Below, one piece after another: positions 50,922-60,837 of a stretch of 64,000 bases of DNA. The translations under genes and the position numbers were made by a program. The stretch is from positions 558,001-622,000 of the forward strand of contig JAIXWF010000013.1 in NCBI GenBank assembly GCA_027482185.1, in the 5' to 3' direction. This DNA is from Opitutaceae bacterium. GTDB taxonomy: Bacteria; Verrucomicrobiota; Verrucomicrobiia; Opitutales; Opitutaceae. The notes beneath the pieces are model-generated. The model did not search any database, was not told the DNA's origin, and worked only from the letters and a program-made list of their open reading frames with translations. Position 1 is the first letter of the stretch; each line of letters begins with the position of its first letter.

Positions 50922-53072
50922 ATGCGCCTCTTTCTCACCGAAACCATGGACCAGCGCCGGCTCAGCCGCCGGCGGTTCCTGTTCTTCTCGGGCATTTTTG
51001 CGTTCACGGCGATCGCCACCTGGTTCATGGCCGACCTGCTGTGGCGGAACGGTCTGCAAGGGCTCGAGATCGCGCTGCTGGTGCTCTTCGTGATTCTGTT
51101 CGCCCATGTCGCGGCGGGATTCTGCACCGCCTTGGTGGGCTTCTATGTGATCAACCGCGGCGGGGACAGCTCGCGGATCACGAACACGGTGAAGGAGGAC
51201 GAGGACGCGCCGCTGGCGTCGACGGCGATCGTCATGCCGGTGTTCAACGAGGACGTGAGCCGCGTGTTCGAAGGCCTGCGCGTGGTGTACCGGTCGGTGC
51301 AGGAGACCAAGAAACTCGAGCACTTCGACTTCTTCGTCCTGAGCGATTCGAACCAGCCGAACCAGTGGATCCAGGAGGAAGTTGCCTGGCTTGAACTGTG
51401 CAAACAGGTCGGCGGCTTCGGCCGGATTTTCTACCGCAAGCGCCGGCAATCGATCAACAAGAAGGCCGGCAACGTGGCGGACTTCCTGCGCCGTTGGGGC
51501 CGGCGTTACCGCTACATGATCGTACTCGACGCCGACTCGATCATGACGGGCCGAGCGCTCGTGCAACTGGTCGCGTTGATGGAGCGCAATCCGCAGGTCG
51601 GCATCATCCAGACGGCGCCGCGGATCGTGAACGGCGAGACGCTTTACGCGCGCCTGCAGTCCTTCGCGAGCCGGCTGTACAGCCCGCTGTTCCTCGCGGG
51701 CCTGAACTACTGGCAGCAGCACGAGGGCAACTACTGGGGCCACAACGCCGTGATCCGCGTGCAGCCCTTCATCGACCATTGCGCGTTGCCGGACCTGCCG
51801 GGCAGCGAGCCGTTCGGCGGGCGGATCCTGTCGCACGATTTCGTCGAGGCCGCGCTGATGCGCAAGGCGGGCTGGGGCGTGTGGCTGGCCGGCGACATCG
51901 AGGGCAGTTTCGAAGAGGGGCCGCCGACGCTGATCGATTCCGCGAAACGCGACCGCCGCTGGTGCCAGGGCAACATGCAGCACGCGTGGCTGCTGACGGC
52001 GCGGGGCTTCCGGCCGGCGAACCGTTTCCACCTGCTGATGGGCGTGATGGGCTACGTGTCGTCGCCGCTGTGGCTGCTGTTCATGATCCTCGGGACGATC
52101 CAGGTTTTCACTCACGTGACGGCGACGGGGCCGGCGCCGGCGATCGATCCCGCGAAGTTCACCTCGCTGTTGGGCTACCACTTCGAGGTGCCGCAGGCGT
52201 TCACGCTGTTCGTGCTGACGATGGTGCTGCTTTTCCTGCCCAAGATCGTGAGCGTGATCGTGACGCTGGGCCGGCCGGAGGAAGCCCTGAAATTCGGGGG
52301 GCGGAACCGGCTGATTTTGAGCGCGCTCGGCGAAGCGGCGATTTCCGTGTTCCTCGCCCCGGTGAACATGGCATTCAACTCGAAGTTCGTCCTGTTCACG
52401 TTGCTCGGCCAGGGCGTTTCCTGGGTGACGCAGCGGCGCGGCGGCGAGGGCGATGGCACGGACTGGCGCGAGGCGATCATCACGCACGGCGGACAGACGG
52501 CGTTCGGTCTCGTGTGGGGCATCTCGTCGTACATCATTTCGCCGACCTTCTTCCTTTGGCTGAGCCCGGTGATCGGGCCACTGGTGCTTTCGATTCCCGT
52601 TTCCATTCTCCTGAGCAAGGCCGGCATCGGGATCGGGGCGAAGAAACTCGGGCTGTTCCTCACGCCGGAGGAGTCGTTTCCACCGTACGAACTGAAGCGG
52701 TTGCAGCAGAACCTTTCGGAATGCTACCGGCACCTGTCGCCTTTCGAACCGTTGCGGGCCGACTACGGGCTCATGCAGGCGGTGCTCGATCCGTATGTGA
52801 ACGCGCTGCACGTGGCGTTGCTGCGGCAACGGCGGCAGACGGAGGAGTCGCGGGAGTGGTTTGCGCAGCTGCGGGCGCGGCTGCTGCGGCACGGGCCGTC
52901 CGCATTCACGGTGAAGGAAAAGATGGCGCTGCTGATGGACGCCGAGTCGATGATCACCCTGCACCGCGATCTGTGGAGCTGCCCGGCGGACGAATTGGCG
53001 GAATGGTGGCGGCTGGCGATGCGCCAGTACAACGTGCTGACCACGGCGCCGACGACGGCGCTGTACCGCTGA
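50922..53072 (+). CDS. opgH: Glucan biosynthesis glucosyltransferase OpgH (MdoH)
   Basis: A 716-residue polytopic membrane glycosyltransferase of family GT2. The cytosolic catalytic domain has VLDADSIMTG, SHDFVEAALMRKAGW and the QxxRW-type motif RDRRWCQGNMQHAWL. Transmembrane helices precede and follow it. It makes the linear beta-1,2-glucose backbone of osmoregulated periplasmic glucans from UDP-glucose. E. coli OpgH (847 residues) has a longer N-terminal extension implicated in cell-size control through FtsZ; this one is shorter at the N-terminus. Confidence 0.95.
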   Translation: MRLFLTETMDQRRLSRRRFLFFSGIFAFTAIATWFMADLLWRNGLQGLEIALLVLFVILFAHVAAGFCTALVGFYVINRGGDSSRITNTVKEDEDAPLASTAIVMPVFNEDVSRVFEGLRVVYRSVQETKKLEHFDFFVLSDSNQPNQWIQEEVAWLELCKQVGGFGRIFYRKRRQSINKKAGNVADFLRRWGRRYRYMIVLDADSIMTGRALVQLVALMERNPQVGIIQTAPRIVNGETLYARLQSFASRLYSPLFLAGLNYWQQHEGNYWGHNAVIRVQPFIDHCALPDLPGSEPFGGRILSHDFVEAALMRKAGWGVWLAGDIEGSFEEGPPTLIDSAKRDRRWCQGNMQHAWLLTARGFRPANRFHLLMGVMGYVSSPLWLLFMILGTIQVFTHVTATGPAPAIDPAKFTSLLGYHFEVPQAFTLFVLTMVLLFLPKIVSVIVTLGRPEEALKFGGRNRLILSALGEAAISVFLAPVNMAFNSKFVLFTLLGQGVSWVTQRRGGEGDGTDWREAIITHGGQTAFGLVWGISSYIISPTFFLWLSPVIGPLVLSIPVSILLSKAGIGIGAKKLGLFLTPEESFPPYELKRLQQNLSECYRHLSPFEPLRADYGLMQAVLDPYVNALHVALLRQRRQTEESREWFAQLRARLLRHGPSAFTVKEKMALLMDAESMITLHRDLWSCPADELAEWWRLAMRQYNVLTTAPTTALYR

Positions 53073-53095
53073 AGCGGCGGGGGCCGCCGGGGCGC

Positions 53096-53467
53096 TCAGG
53101 CCGGGGGCGGAGCAGCGAGGATTTTGCTCAGCTCGGATTCCGCGCGCGCGAATTCCGAGCGGACCGCTCCGATCAAGGGACCGACGCCGCCGAGGCCGAC
53201 CGTGCGGGATTCGTGTTCCAGTTTCTCCGCGGCCGCGCGCAGCGCGACGGCGCCGAGATTCGACGAGCTGCCCTTGATGCTGTGGGCCGCGCGCGTGAAT
53301 TTGGAGACATCACCCGCCGCGAGACTTTCGTCGAGTTCCCGGATCCGCAGCGGGGTGTCCTCAAGGAAGATGCCGGCGATCTCGCGCAGGAACTCGTCCT
53401 GATCGCCCGGATTGAGGGAACGAAGATTCTCGATCGCCTGCGGGTCGATGATGGCGGAGTCGGACAT
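53096..53467 (-). CDS. Histidine phosphotransfer (Hpt) domain protein
   Basis: A 123-residue single Hpt domain with the phospho-acceptor H62 in AAHSIKGSSSNLGA, as expected for a four-helix bundle. It would relay phosphate between the hybrid receiver-kinases and the response regulators encoded nearby (55.4-57.0 kb). It is separated by only 93 bases from the GspE-type ATPase gene upstream on the same strand, so it may be the last gene of that operon. Confidence 0.92.
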   Translation of the reverse strand: MSDSAIIDPQAIENLRSLNPGDQDEFLREIAGIFLEDTPLRIRELDESLAAGDVSKFTRAAHSIKGSSSNLGAVALRAAAEKLEHESRTVGLGGVGPLIGAVRSEFARAESELSKILAAPPPA

Positions 53468-53560
53468 GGGTGGGAGCGCGGGGCGGACTGTGGCGGGAAT
53501 CCCGTAGACGGCGCAATCGGCGGAGGCTACGTAGTGATACGCAGGTAGGAACAGGCGGGC

Positions 53561-55267
53561 TCAGGTCGCCCACTCAAACGATGTGTTCTGCTCGATTTCC
53601 TCGATCGTCGTCAGGCCGAGCAGGACTTTTTTCAGACCGTCGTACCGCAGCGGGCGGTAGCCGACCTTGGCGGCGGCGCGGGAAATTTCCTGCACGCTCC
53701 GGCCTTCGCTGATCAGGGTGCGGATCTCTTCCGTGATCAGCACCAGTTCGTGGAAGGCGATGCGGCCCTTGTAGCCGGTGTGGCGGCAGGCGGCGCAGCC
53801 GCGGCCGCGGAAGAACGGGACCTCGGTGATGCCGTCCTCGAGAAAGTATTTCTGGAGCGTCTCGCGCGACGGGTAATAGGCCTCCTTGCAGGCTTCGCAG
53901 ATGCGGGCGGCGAGGCGCTGGGCGAGGACGCCGATTACGGACGGCGCCACCATGTAGGGTTCGACGCCGATCTCGAGGAGGCGGACGATGGCCTGGGGCG
54001 CGGTGTTGGTGTGGAGGGTGGCGAAGACGATGTGGCCGGTAAGCGCAGCCTCGGTCGCGATCTTGGCGGTTTCGAGATCGCGGATTTCGCCGATGAGAAT
54101 GACGTCGGGATCCTGGCGCATCAGCGCGCGCAGGATGGTGGAGAACTTCAGGTCGATGTTGGCGTTGACCTGGGTCTGGTTCACGCCGGCGAGCTGGATC
54201 TCGATCGGATCCTCGATGGTCGAGATGTTGGTCGCGGGCGTGTTGATCTCGTGCAGCGCCGAGTAGAGGGTCGTCGTTTTGCCGGAGCCGGTGGGGCCGG
54301 TGACGAAAATGATGCCGTTCGGATTCTGGATCAGCCGCTTGAAGGGCTGCAAAATCGTCTGCGACATCATCATCTTGTCCAGGGTCAGCATCGACTTCTT
54401 GCCGGTCATCGCGAGGATGCGGATGACGGCCTTTTCGCCGTAGGCCGAGGGGATGGTCGAGACGCGGAAATTGGCGGCTTGGCTGCCGACCTGCATCGAG
54501 AAGCGACCGTCCTGCGGGAAGCGGGTCTCGGCGATGTTGAGGTTGCAGAGGATCTTGAGCCGGGAAATCAGCGCGCGGTGCAGCTTGCGCGAGTAGGTGA
54601 GGACTTCGCGCAGGTTGCCGTCGATGCGGAAGCGGATGCGGCACTGCGTTTCCTGGGTCTCGATGTGGATGTCCGTCGCGCGCTCGCGCATCGCGAAGTA
54701 GACGATCTCGTCGAGGATCTGGACGAGGGCGTTGTTTTCCGCGAGGGCGGCGAGTTTGTCGCCGGCGATCTCGGGCTTGTCGAAGAGGCTGGAGCGTTCC
54801 AGCTCGGAAAGGCTCTCCTCGAGCCCTTTTTCGGTGGAGTAGTGGACAGCGATCGCGTCCTCGATCTCGCGGGGCAGGGCGAAGACGGGACTGACCGTGG
54901 TCTGCGCGATCTGGCCGAGGCGGCGGACGAGCTCGGCGTCCTCGGGGTACGCCATGGCGACGGTGAGCACGCCGTTGAGGACGTAGAGGCCGACGGCCTT
55001 CACTTTTTTGGCGACCTCGATAGGGATGCGTTCGATGGCCTCCTCGGTGATGACGGAGGCGAACGGGTCGACGTAGGCGACGTTGAGGGCATCGGCCCAA
55101 AGGCGGCAGGCCTCGTCCTTGGGGAGGAATTTCTCGTCGATTACGGCCTGGACCAGCTGGGGGCCGCCGCCGTGGCGCTGGACAAGACCGCCGAGTTCCT
55201 GCGCGTAGTCGAAGTGCGGCAGCTGGCGGAGCCGTTCGAGGAAAAGCTTACTTGTTGGGTTTTCCAC
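53561..55267 (-). CDS. Type II secretion/type IV pilus assembly ATPase, GspE/PilB-like
   Basis: A 568-residue secretion ATPase. An N-terminal MshEN/GspE-N-type domain (about 10-145) is followed by the ATPase core with Walker A GPTGSGKTT (324-332), the IEDPIE Asp box, Walker B (DVILIGEIRD) and the His box (GHIVFATLHTN). A four-cysteine zinc site is near the C-terminus (CEAC and CAAC). It powers pilin or pseudopilin polymerisation. No pilin or secretin gene is nearby. The start is GTG 55267, which overlaps the small upstream gene by 20 bases and has a Shine-Dalgarno-like GAAGGTG about 10 bases upstream. Confidence 0.93.
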   Translation of the reverse strand: MENPTSKLFLERLRQLPHFDYAQELGGLVQRHGGGPQLVQAVIDEKFLPKDEACRLWADALNVAYVDPFASVITEEAIERIPIEVAKKVKAVGLYVLNGVLTVAMAYPEDAELVRRLGQIAQTTVSPVFALPREIEDAIAVHYSTEKGLEESLSELERSSLFDKPEIAGDKLAALAENNALVQILDEIVYFAMRERATDIHIETQETQCRIRFRIDGNLREVLTYSRKLHRALISRLKILCNLNIAETRFPQDGRFSMQVGSQAANFRVSTIPSAYGEKAVIRILAMTGKKSMLTLDKMMMSQTILQPFKRLIQNPNGIIFVTGPTGSGKTTTLYSALHEINTPATNISTIEDPIEIQLAGVNQTQVNANIDLKFSTILRALMRQDPDVILIGEIRDLETAKIATEAALTGHIVFATLHTNTAPQAIVRLLEIGVEPYMVAPSVIGVLAQRLAARICEACKEAYYPSRETLQKYFLEDGITEVPFFRGRGCAACRHTGYKGRIAFHELVLITEEIRTLISEGRSVQEISRAAAKVGYRPLRYDGLKKVLLGLTTIEEIEQNTSFEWAT

Positions 55268-55445
55268 GGCGGTTCACCTTCGATTTGAAAAGCTTCCCGA
55301 TCTCGTGCTGGTCGAGTTTCTCCATCGCGAACGTCGACGCGGCGCGCTCGGCCTTCAGTTCCGCCAGCATCATGGGCAGGGAGTAGCGCACCTCGGTGAG
55401 GACGAGGGGCGGCGGCAGGTCGGGTGGGTTCGGGGGCGGATTCAT
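55248..55445 (-). CDS. Small protein of 65 residues upstream of the secretion ATPase
   Basis: A soluble protein starting with a proline-rich stretch (NPPPNPPDLPPPL) and ending in a basic helix (IGKLFKSKVNRRGKPNK). The middle is helical (MMLAELKAERAASTFAMEKL). No domain is recognised. Its position, 6 bases after the CheY-like gene and overlapping the ATPase gene start, makes a real gene likely. It could be a specificity or adaptor subunit of the ATPase. Confidence 0.65.
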   Translation of the reverse strand: MNPPPNPPDLPPPLVLTEVRYSLPMMLAELKAERAASTFAMEKLDQHEIGKLFKSKVNRRGKPNK

Positions 55446-55451
55446 GGCCGG

Positions 55452-55838
55452 TCAACCGAGGTCGAAGCAGGCGTCGATGGTTTCGGCGAGGGACTTGGCG
55501 ATCTCCTCGCGCGGCGTGTCTTTGCGGATGTAGTTGGCGGCGCCCAGTTCGAGGGCTTGTTCGATGGTTTCCCGGTTGGCGAGCGAGGTGAGCATTATCA
55601 CTACGGCATTGGGATCGATTTCCTTGAGCCGTTTCAGCGTCGCGAGGCCGTCCATCTGCGGCATGTTCACGTCCATCAGGACCAGATCGGGGTTTTCCCG
55701 CTGGTAAACCGCGAGGGCCTCCTCGCCGTTGCCGGCCTGGACGACGACCGGGTTGCCCAGCTGTTTGAGGATCAGGGAAACGTACTTGCGGATATGGGGC
55801 TCGTCGTCGACGAGCAGAATCATGCCGGTGAAATTCAT
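55452..55838 (-). CDS. CheY-like single-domain response regulator
   Basis: A 128-residue receiver-only protein with acidic D11-D12, phospho-acceptor D56 (LVLMDVNMPQMDG), a conserved T and the K in YIRKDTP. It has no output domain, so it must act by protein contacts, perhaps on the secretion ATPase two genes downstream or through the Hpt protein. The ATG overlaps the receiver-kinase stop by 4 bases. Confidence 0.92.
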   Translation of the reverse strand: MNFTGMILLVDDEPHIRKYVSLILKQLGNPVVVQAGNGEEALAVYQRENPDLVLMDVNMPQMDGLATLKRLKEIDPNAVVIMLTSLANRETIEQALELGAANYIRKDTPREEIAKSLAETIDACFDLG

Positions 55839-56992
55839 GGCGCGGGCGGGGAAAGGGGCAGAACGACGCGGAACTCGCAGCCGCGGTCGGGCAAATTGGC
55901 GGCGGCGATCGTTCCGCGGTGGGCCTCGACGATTTTGCGGCAGATCGCGAGACCGAGGCCGGTGCTTTTCTCGCCGCCGGTGGGGCGGACGGAGAGACGG
56001 CTGAAGTCTTTGAAGAGCTTGTCCCGTTCGTTCTCCGGGATGCCGGGACCTTGGTCGCGGACGGCGAGCCGGCAGGTGCCGGACGCGCGATCGGTTGCGA
56101 CGAGCACCGTGATCACGGAGCCGGGCGGGGAGTACTTCACGGCGTTGCTCAGCAGGTTCTCGACCACTTGGCGCATCTTCGCGGGGTCGAAGGAGAATTC
56201 GGCCGGATCACCCGGCGGCTCGAGCACCACGCGGGTATTTTTCTTCGCGGCCTCCATGTTTGTGAGACCGACGCAGCGGGAGACGAGTTCGGCCAGGGAG
56301 TGCGGTTCGCGGGCGAGTTTCAGTTCGCCGGATTCGATGGTGGCGACGTCGAGGAGTTCGTTCACCAACTCCAGCATGGATTGGCTGGCCCCGTGGATCG
56401 TCTCCACGAGATCGAGCTGTTCCTCGTTGAGTTTGCCGACGGCTCCGTCGCGCAGGAATTCCGCGAGGCCGCGGATGGAGGCGAGGGGATTGCGCAGGTC
56501 GTGGGCGGCCATGCCAAGGAAGCGATTCTTGGCGGCGTTGGCGTTGCTCAGCTGGGCGACGAGGAGCTGCTGCTGTTCCGACAGCAGCTGATTGTGCAGG
56601 TGGGAACGGATGCGCGCGACCACCTCGCGCGGTTTGAAGGGCTTCGGCAGGTAGTCGGCGCCGCCGGCGTTGAGGCCTTCGACCACGTCGTCGGATTCAT
56701 TCTTCGCCGTAATGAAAATGATCGGCGCGCATTGGTCCCCATGGGTGCGGCGCAGGCGACGGCAGGTTTCCAAGCCGTCGATGCCGGGCATCACGACATC
56801 GAGCAGCACCAGGTGCGGACGGAAGGTGCCATAGGTCTGCAGGGCAGCTTCGCCGGACTCCGCCGCGACCACCTCGTACCCCTCGGCCTTGAGAATACTG
56901 CCGAGAATGCGGATGTTCAGGCGGTCATCGTCGACGACAAGGATCTTCCTGCCCGAAAGCGGGGAGGCGACGGTTGGCGTCGGGGTAGCCAT
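55835..56992 (-). CDS. Receiver domain-histidine kinase hybrid
   Basis: A 385-residue cytosolic protein: receiver (D65, T95, K117), a coiled linker (about 135-155) and a HisKA/HATPase_c kinase with H164 in MAAHDLRNPLASIRG, an N box (VENLLSNAVKYSPPGS) and the DQGPGIPENERDKLF and GLGLAICRKIVEAHRG motifs. It is the first gene of a unit with the CheY-like regulator, the small protein and the GspE-like ATPase. That suggests a signalling module for pilus or secretion control. Domain order matches the kinase at 3604-4677. Confidence 0.93.
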   Translation of the reverse strand: MATPTPTVASPLSGRKILVVDDDRLNIRILGSILKAEGYEVVAAESGEAALQTYGTFRPHLVLLDVVMPGIDGLETCRRLRRTHGDQCAPIIFITAKNESDDVVEGLNAGGADYLPKPFKPREVVARIRSHLHNQLLSEQQQLLVAQLSNANAAKNRFLGMAAHDLRNPLASIRGLAEFLRDGAVGKLNEEQLDLVETIHGASQSMLELVNELLDVATIESGELKLAREPHSLAELVSRCVGLTNMEAAKKNTRVVLEPPGDPAEFSFDPAKMRQVVENLLSNAVKYSPPGSVITVLVATDRASGTCRLAVRDQGPGIPENERDKLFKDFSRLSVRPTGGEKSTGLGLAICRKIVEAHRGTIAAANLPDRGCEFRVVLPLSPPAP

Positions 56993-57068
56993 TAGATGTT
57001 AATATCGAGGATGTTTTGGCATCAGGGCAAGGTCAGTTCCTTGCCCCGCAGGAATGGGCCTATATCGG

Positions 57069-57112
57069 ACCTAGCCGGCGAAAGTGGAGTCGCGGCTAGC
57101 TTTGCCGGGTAA
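57069..57112 (+). promoter_or_regulatory. Overlapping inverted repeats upstream of the DUF2911 gene
   Basis: CTAGCCGGCGAAAG (57071-57084) can pair either through CTAGCC with GGCTAG or through CCGGCGAAAG with CTTTGCCGG in the following 35 bases, so two exclusive hairpins are possible. A further hairpin GGGCAAGG-TCAGTT-CCTTGCCC lies near 57025-57046. They might be leader regulation or a terminator; function unproven. Confidence 0.35.
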
Positions 57113-57222
57113 ATTTGCTCGCCGGACGCCGCCACCCGGCTGAGCGTTGGATCTCTGCCCGCAGGTTCGGCGGCGAAAGATCCGTCGGGTCGGCGGGGTG
57201 TCGAAGTTCCCACCGTTTCCCC

Positions 57223-57861
57223 ATGATATCCTCCCGACGTTCGTTCTCGAAGTTCCTGCTCCTGTCGGCCCTTGCCGCCGGCACTCTCGCCGCCCAAACC
57301 GCCGATTCCAAACAGCCGGCGGCTCCGGCCAAAAAGCAGCCGGCCCCGAAGATCGCCAACTCCACGGGCGGCACCACGCCGCACGAGACCACCAGCACGG
57401 TGGTGGACGGCAACCGGGTTACGGTCGTGTACGGCCGTCCGTTTGCCAAGCATCCCCGGACCGGCGAGGTCCGCAAGGTCTGGGGCGGCCTCGTGCCGTT
57501 CGGCAAAGTCTGGCGCACGGGCGCCGACGAAGCGACCCTGCTCATCACGCAGCAGGCCATCGTGCTCGGCGGCGCGACGATTCCGGCCGGCGCGTACACC
57601 CTGTGGACGCTGCCGCAGGAAGACGGCACCGCGAAGCTGATCGTCAACAAACAGATCGGCCAGTGGGGCGCGGGCGGGGACTTCAAGAAAATCTACGATG
57701 AAGCCAACGACCTCGCGCGGGTGGACCTGAAGAAGGAAACCCTGCCCGCCAACGTCGACCAGTTCACGATCTCGATCGAGCGCGTGGCCGCCGGCGGCGG
57801 GGCGCTCAAGCTGAAGTGGGAAACGACCGAGTACTCGGTGCCGTTCGCGCTCAAGAAGTGA
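57223..57861 (+). CDS. Secreted DUF2911 protein
   Basis: A 212-residue protein with a signal peptide ([15 protein letters not shown]) followed by a Lys/Pro/Ala linker and the DUF2911 domain ([61 protein letters not shown]). The family is common in Bacteroidota and Verrucomicrobiota and has no known activity. It has its own strong terminator and is not linked to metK. Confidence 0.9.
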   Translation: MISSRRSFSKFLLLSALAAGTLAAQTADSKQPAAPAKKQPAPKIANSTGGTTPHETTSTVVDGNRVTVVYGRPFAKHPRTGEVRKVWGGLVPFGKVWRTGADEATLLITQQAIVLGGATIPAGAYTLWTLPQEDGTAKLIVNKQIGQWGAGGDFKKIYDEANDLARVDLKKETLPANVDQFTISIERVAAGGGALKLKWETTEYSVPFALKK

Positions 57862-57901
57862 CCCTTCCGCGCCGATCTCCAATCGGCCGGCCCGATTTCA
57901 G

Positions 57902-57929
57902 GCGCCCTCCCCGGAGGGCGCTTTTTTTT
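57902..57929 (+). terminator. Rho-independent terminator after the DUF2911 gene
   Basis: GCGCCCTCC-CC-GGAGGGCGC followed by eight Ts. A strong intrinsic terminator about 40 bases after the stop; it isolates the DUF2911 gene from metK. Confidence 0.95.
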
Positions 57930-57939
57930 ACCCGGCGTG

Positions 57940-58031
57940 GGTCTGAAAACTACGCATCACAAAATCCGCATGCGTTGATATTTCTGCTTGCAGCCCGAGC
58001 AAGGCCCGGCACTTTCGCTGACTTTCCACCC
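57940..58031 (+). promoter_or_regulatory. Leader of the metK-ahcY operon with small inverted repeats
   Basis: The 92 bases before metK contain ACGCAT...ATGCGT (57953-57976) and CTTGC...GCAAG (57989-58005) as possible stems. A regulatory leader would make sense before SAM synthetase, but the sequence does not match a SAM or SAH riboswitch class I know. It must also hold the promoter. Confidence 0.35.
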
Positions 58032-59246
<1,215 letters not shown>

Positions 59247-59288
59247 CTGCGTCCTTCCGCGTCCCCCGTCCGTATCCAAATTACCGTT

Positions 59289-60713
59289 ATGTCTACCGCC
59301 GCCGCTGCCTCCGCGCAGGATTTCCACGTCAAGGACCTCTCGCTCGCCGAGTGGGGTCGCAAAGAGATCGGCATCGCCGAACACGAGATGCCCGGCCTCA
59401 TGGCGGTGCGGAAGAAGTTCGGACCGCAGCAGCCGCTCGCCGGCGTGCGCATCACCGGCTCGCTGCACATGACGATCCAGACCGCGGTCCTGATCGAGAC
59501 GCTGCAGGCCCTCGGCGCCAAGGTGCGCTGGGCCTCCTGCAACATCTTCTCGACGCAGGACCACGCCGCCGCCGCGATCGCGAAAGCCGGCACGCCGGTC
59601 TTCGCGTGGAAGGGCGAGACGCTGGAAGAATACTGGGACCTCACGCTCAAGGCGATTTCGTTCCCCGGCGGCAAGGGCCCGCAGATGGTCGTCGACGACG
59701 GCGGCGACGTCACCCTCCTCATCCACAAGGGCTGCGAGCTCGAGGAAGGCAGCAAATGGGTCGACACCCCTTCGTCCTCCCACGAGGAGCAGGTGATCAA
59801 GAATCTCCTCAAGCGCGTCCACCGGGAGGACCCGCTCAAGTGGACGACGATCGCCAAGGAATGGCGCGGCGTCTCCGAGGAAACGACGACCGGCGTGCAC
59901 CGCCTTTACCAGATGCTTGAGCAGGGCAAGCTCCGCGTCCCGGCGATCAACGTCAACGACTCGGTCACCAAATCCAAGTTCGACAACCTCTACGGCTGCC
60001 GCGAGTCGCTCGCCGACGGCCTGAAGCGCGCGACGGACGTCATGATCGCGGGCAAGGTCGCCTGCGTCTGCGGCTACGGCGACGTCGGCAAGGGTTCGGC
60101 CCATTCGCTGCGCGGCTTCGGCGCGCGCGTGATCGTCACCGAGATCGACCCGATCAACGCCCTGCAGGCCGCGATGGAAGGCTTCGAGGTCAACACGATC
60201 GAGTCCACGCTCGGCACGGCCGACATCTACGTCACGACGACCGGCAACAAGGACATCATCACGCTGGAGCACATGCGGAAGATGAAGGACCAGGCGATCG
60301 TCTGTAACATCGGCCACTTCGACAACGAGATCCAGGTCGACCGGCTGAACCAGTCCGACGCCAAGCGCACGAACATCAAGCCGCAGTACGACATGTACAC
60401 GTTCCCCAACGGGACGAACATCTACCTGCTGGCCGAAGGCCGCCTCGTGAACCTCGGTTGCGCCACCGGCCATCCGTCGTTCGTGATGTCGAACAGCTTC
60501 ACCAACCAGACGCTCGCGCAGATCGACCTCTGGAAGAACAAGGACACCTACGCGGTCGGCGTGTACCGCCTGCCCAAGCACCTCGACGAAGAGGTGGCCC
60601 GCCTGCACCTCGAGAAGATCGGCGCCAAGCTCACGGTGCTGACCAAGGATCAGGCTTCGTACCTCGGGGTGCCGGTCGAGGGTCCGTACAAGCCGGACCA
60701 CTACCGCTATTGA
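59289..60713 (+). CDS. ahcY: Adenosylhomocysteinase
   Basis: A 474-residue NAD-dependent enzyme. It has the substrate-binding [16 protein letters not shown], the [15 protein letters not shown] region with catalytic lysine, the NAD motif [11 protein letters not shown] and the C-terminal KPDHYRY that contacts NAD of the neighbouring subunit. It cleaves S-adenosylhomocysteine to adenosine and homocysteine, relieving product inhibition of methyltransferases. The operon metK-ahcY ends with a terminator. Confidence 0.97.
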   Translation: MSTAAAASAQDFHVKDLSLAEWGRKEIGIAEHEMPGLMAVRKKFGPQQPLAGVRITGSLHMTIQTAVLIETLQALGAKVRWASCNIFSTQDHAAAAIAKAGTPVFAWKGETLEEYWDLTLKAISFPGGKGPQMVVDDGGDVTLLIHKGCELEEGSKWVDTPSSSHEEQVIKNLLKRVHREDPLKWTTIAKEWRGVSEETTTGVHRLYQMLEQGKLRVPAINVNDSVTKSKFDNLYGCRESLADGLKRATDVMIAGKVACVCGYGDVGKGSAHSLRGFGARVIVTEIDPINALQAAMEGFEVNTIESTLGTADIYVTTTGNKDIITLEHMRKMKDQAIVCNIGHFDNEIQVDRLNQSDAKRTNIKPQYDMYTFPNGTNIYLLAEGRLVNLGCATGHPSFVMSNSFTNQTLAQIDLWKNKDTYAVGVYRLPKHLDEEVARLHLEKIGAKLTVLTKDQASYLGVPVEGPYKPDHYRY

Positions 60714-60755
60714 GCGGTTGCCCGCGCGGAGGGAAACGGAACCGCCGCACTTTCG

Positions 60756-60785
60756 ACGCCGATCCCCCGGGATCGGCGTTTTGCT
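60756..60785 (+). terminator. Rho-independent terminator of the metK-ahcY operon
   Basis: ACGCCGATCCC-CC-GGGATCGGCGT with TTTTGC following. The hairpin has 11-base perfect arms (60756-60766 and 60769-60779). It lies 42 bases after the ahcY stop and faces the convergent kinase gene. Confidence 0.88.
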
Positions 60786-60837
60786 TGGCCGGGTCGGGAC
60801 GGCGCGGGCGGCGCCCCGGGAGAGGGCCCGGCCGGCT

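Noticed and set aside
57940-58031. Known SAM or SAH riboswitch class before metK
   Set aside because: The leader is too short for SAM-I and does not show the conserved segments of SAM-II, SAM/SAH or SAH aptamers; kept only as an unclassified leader.
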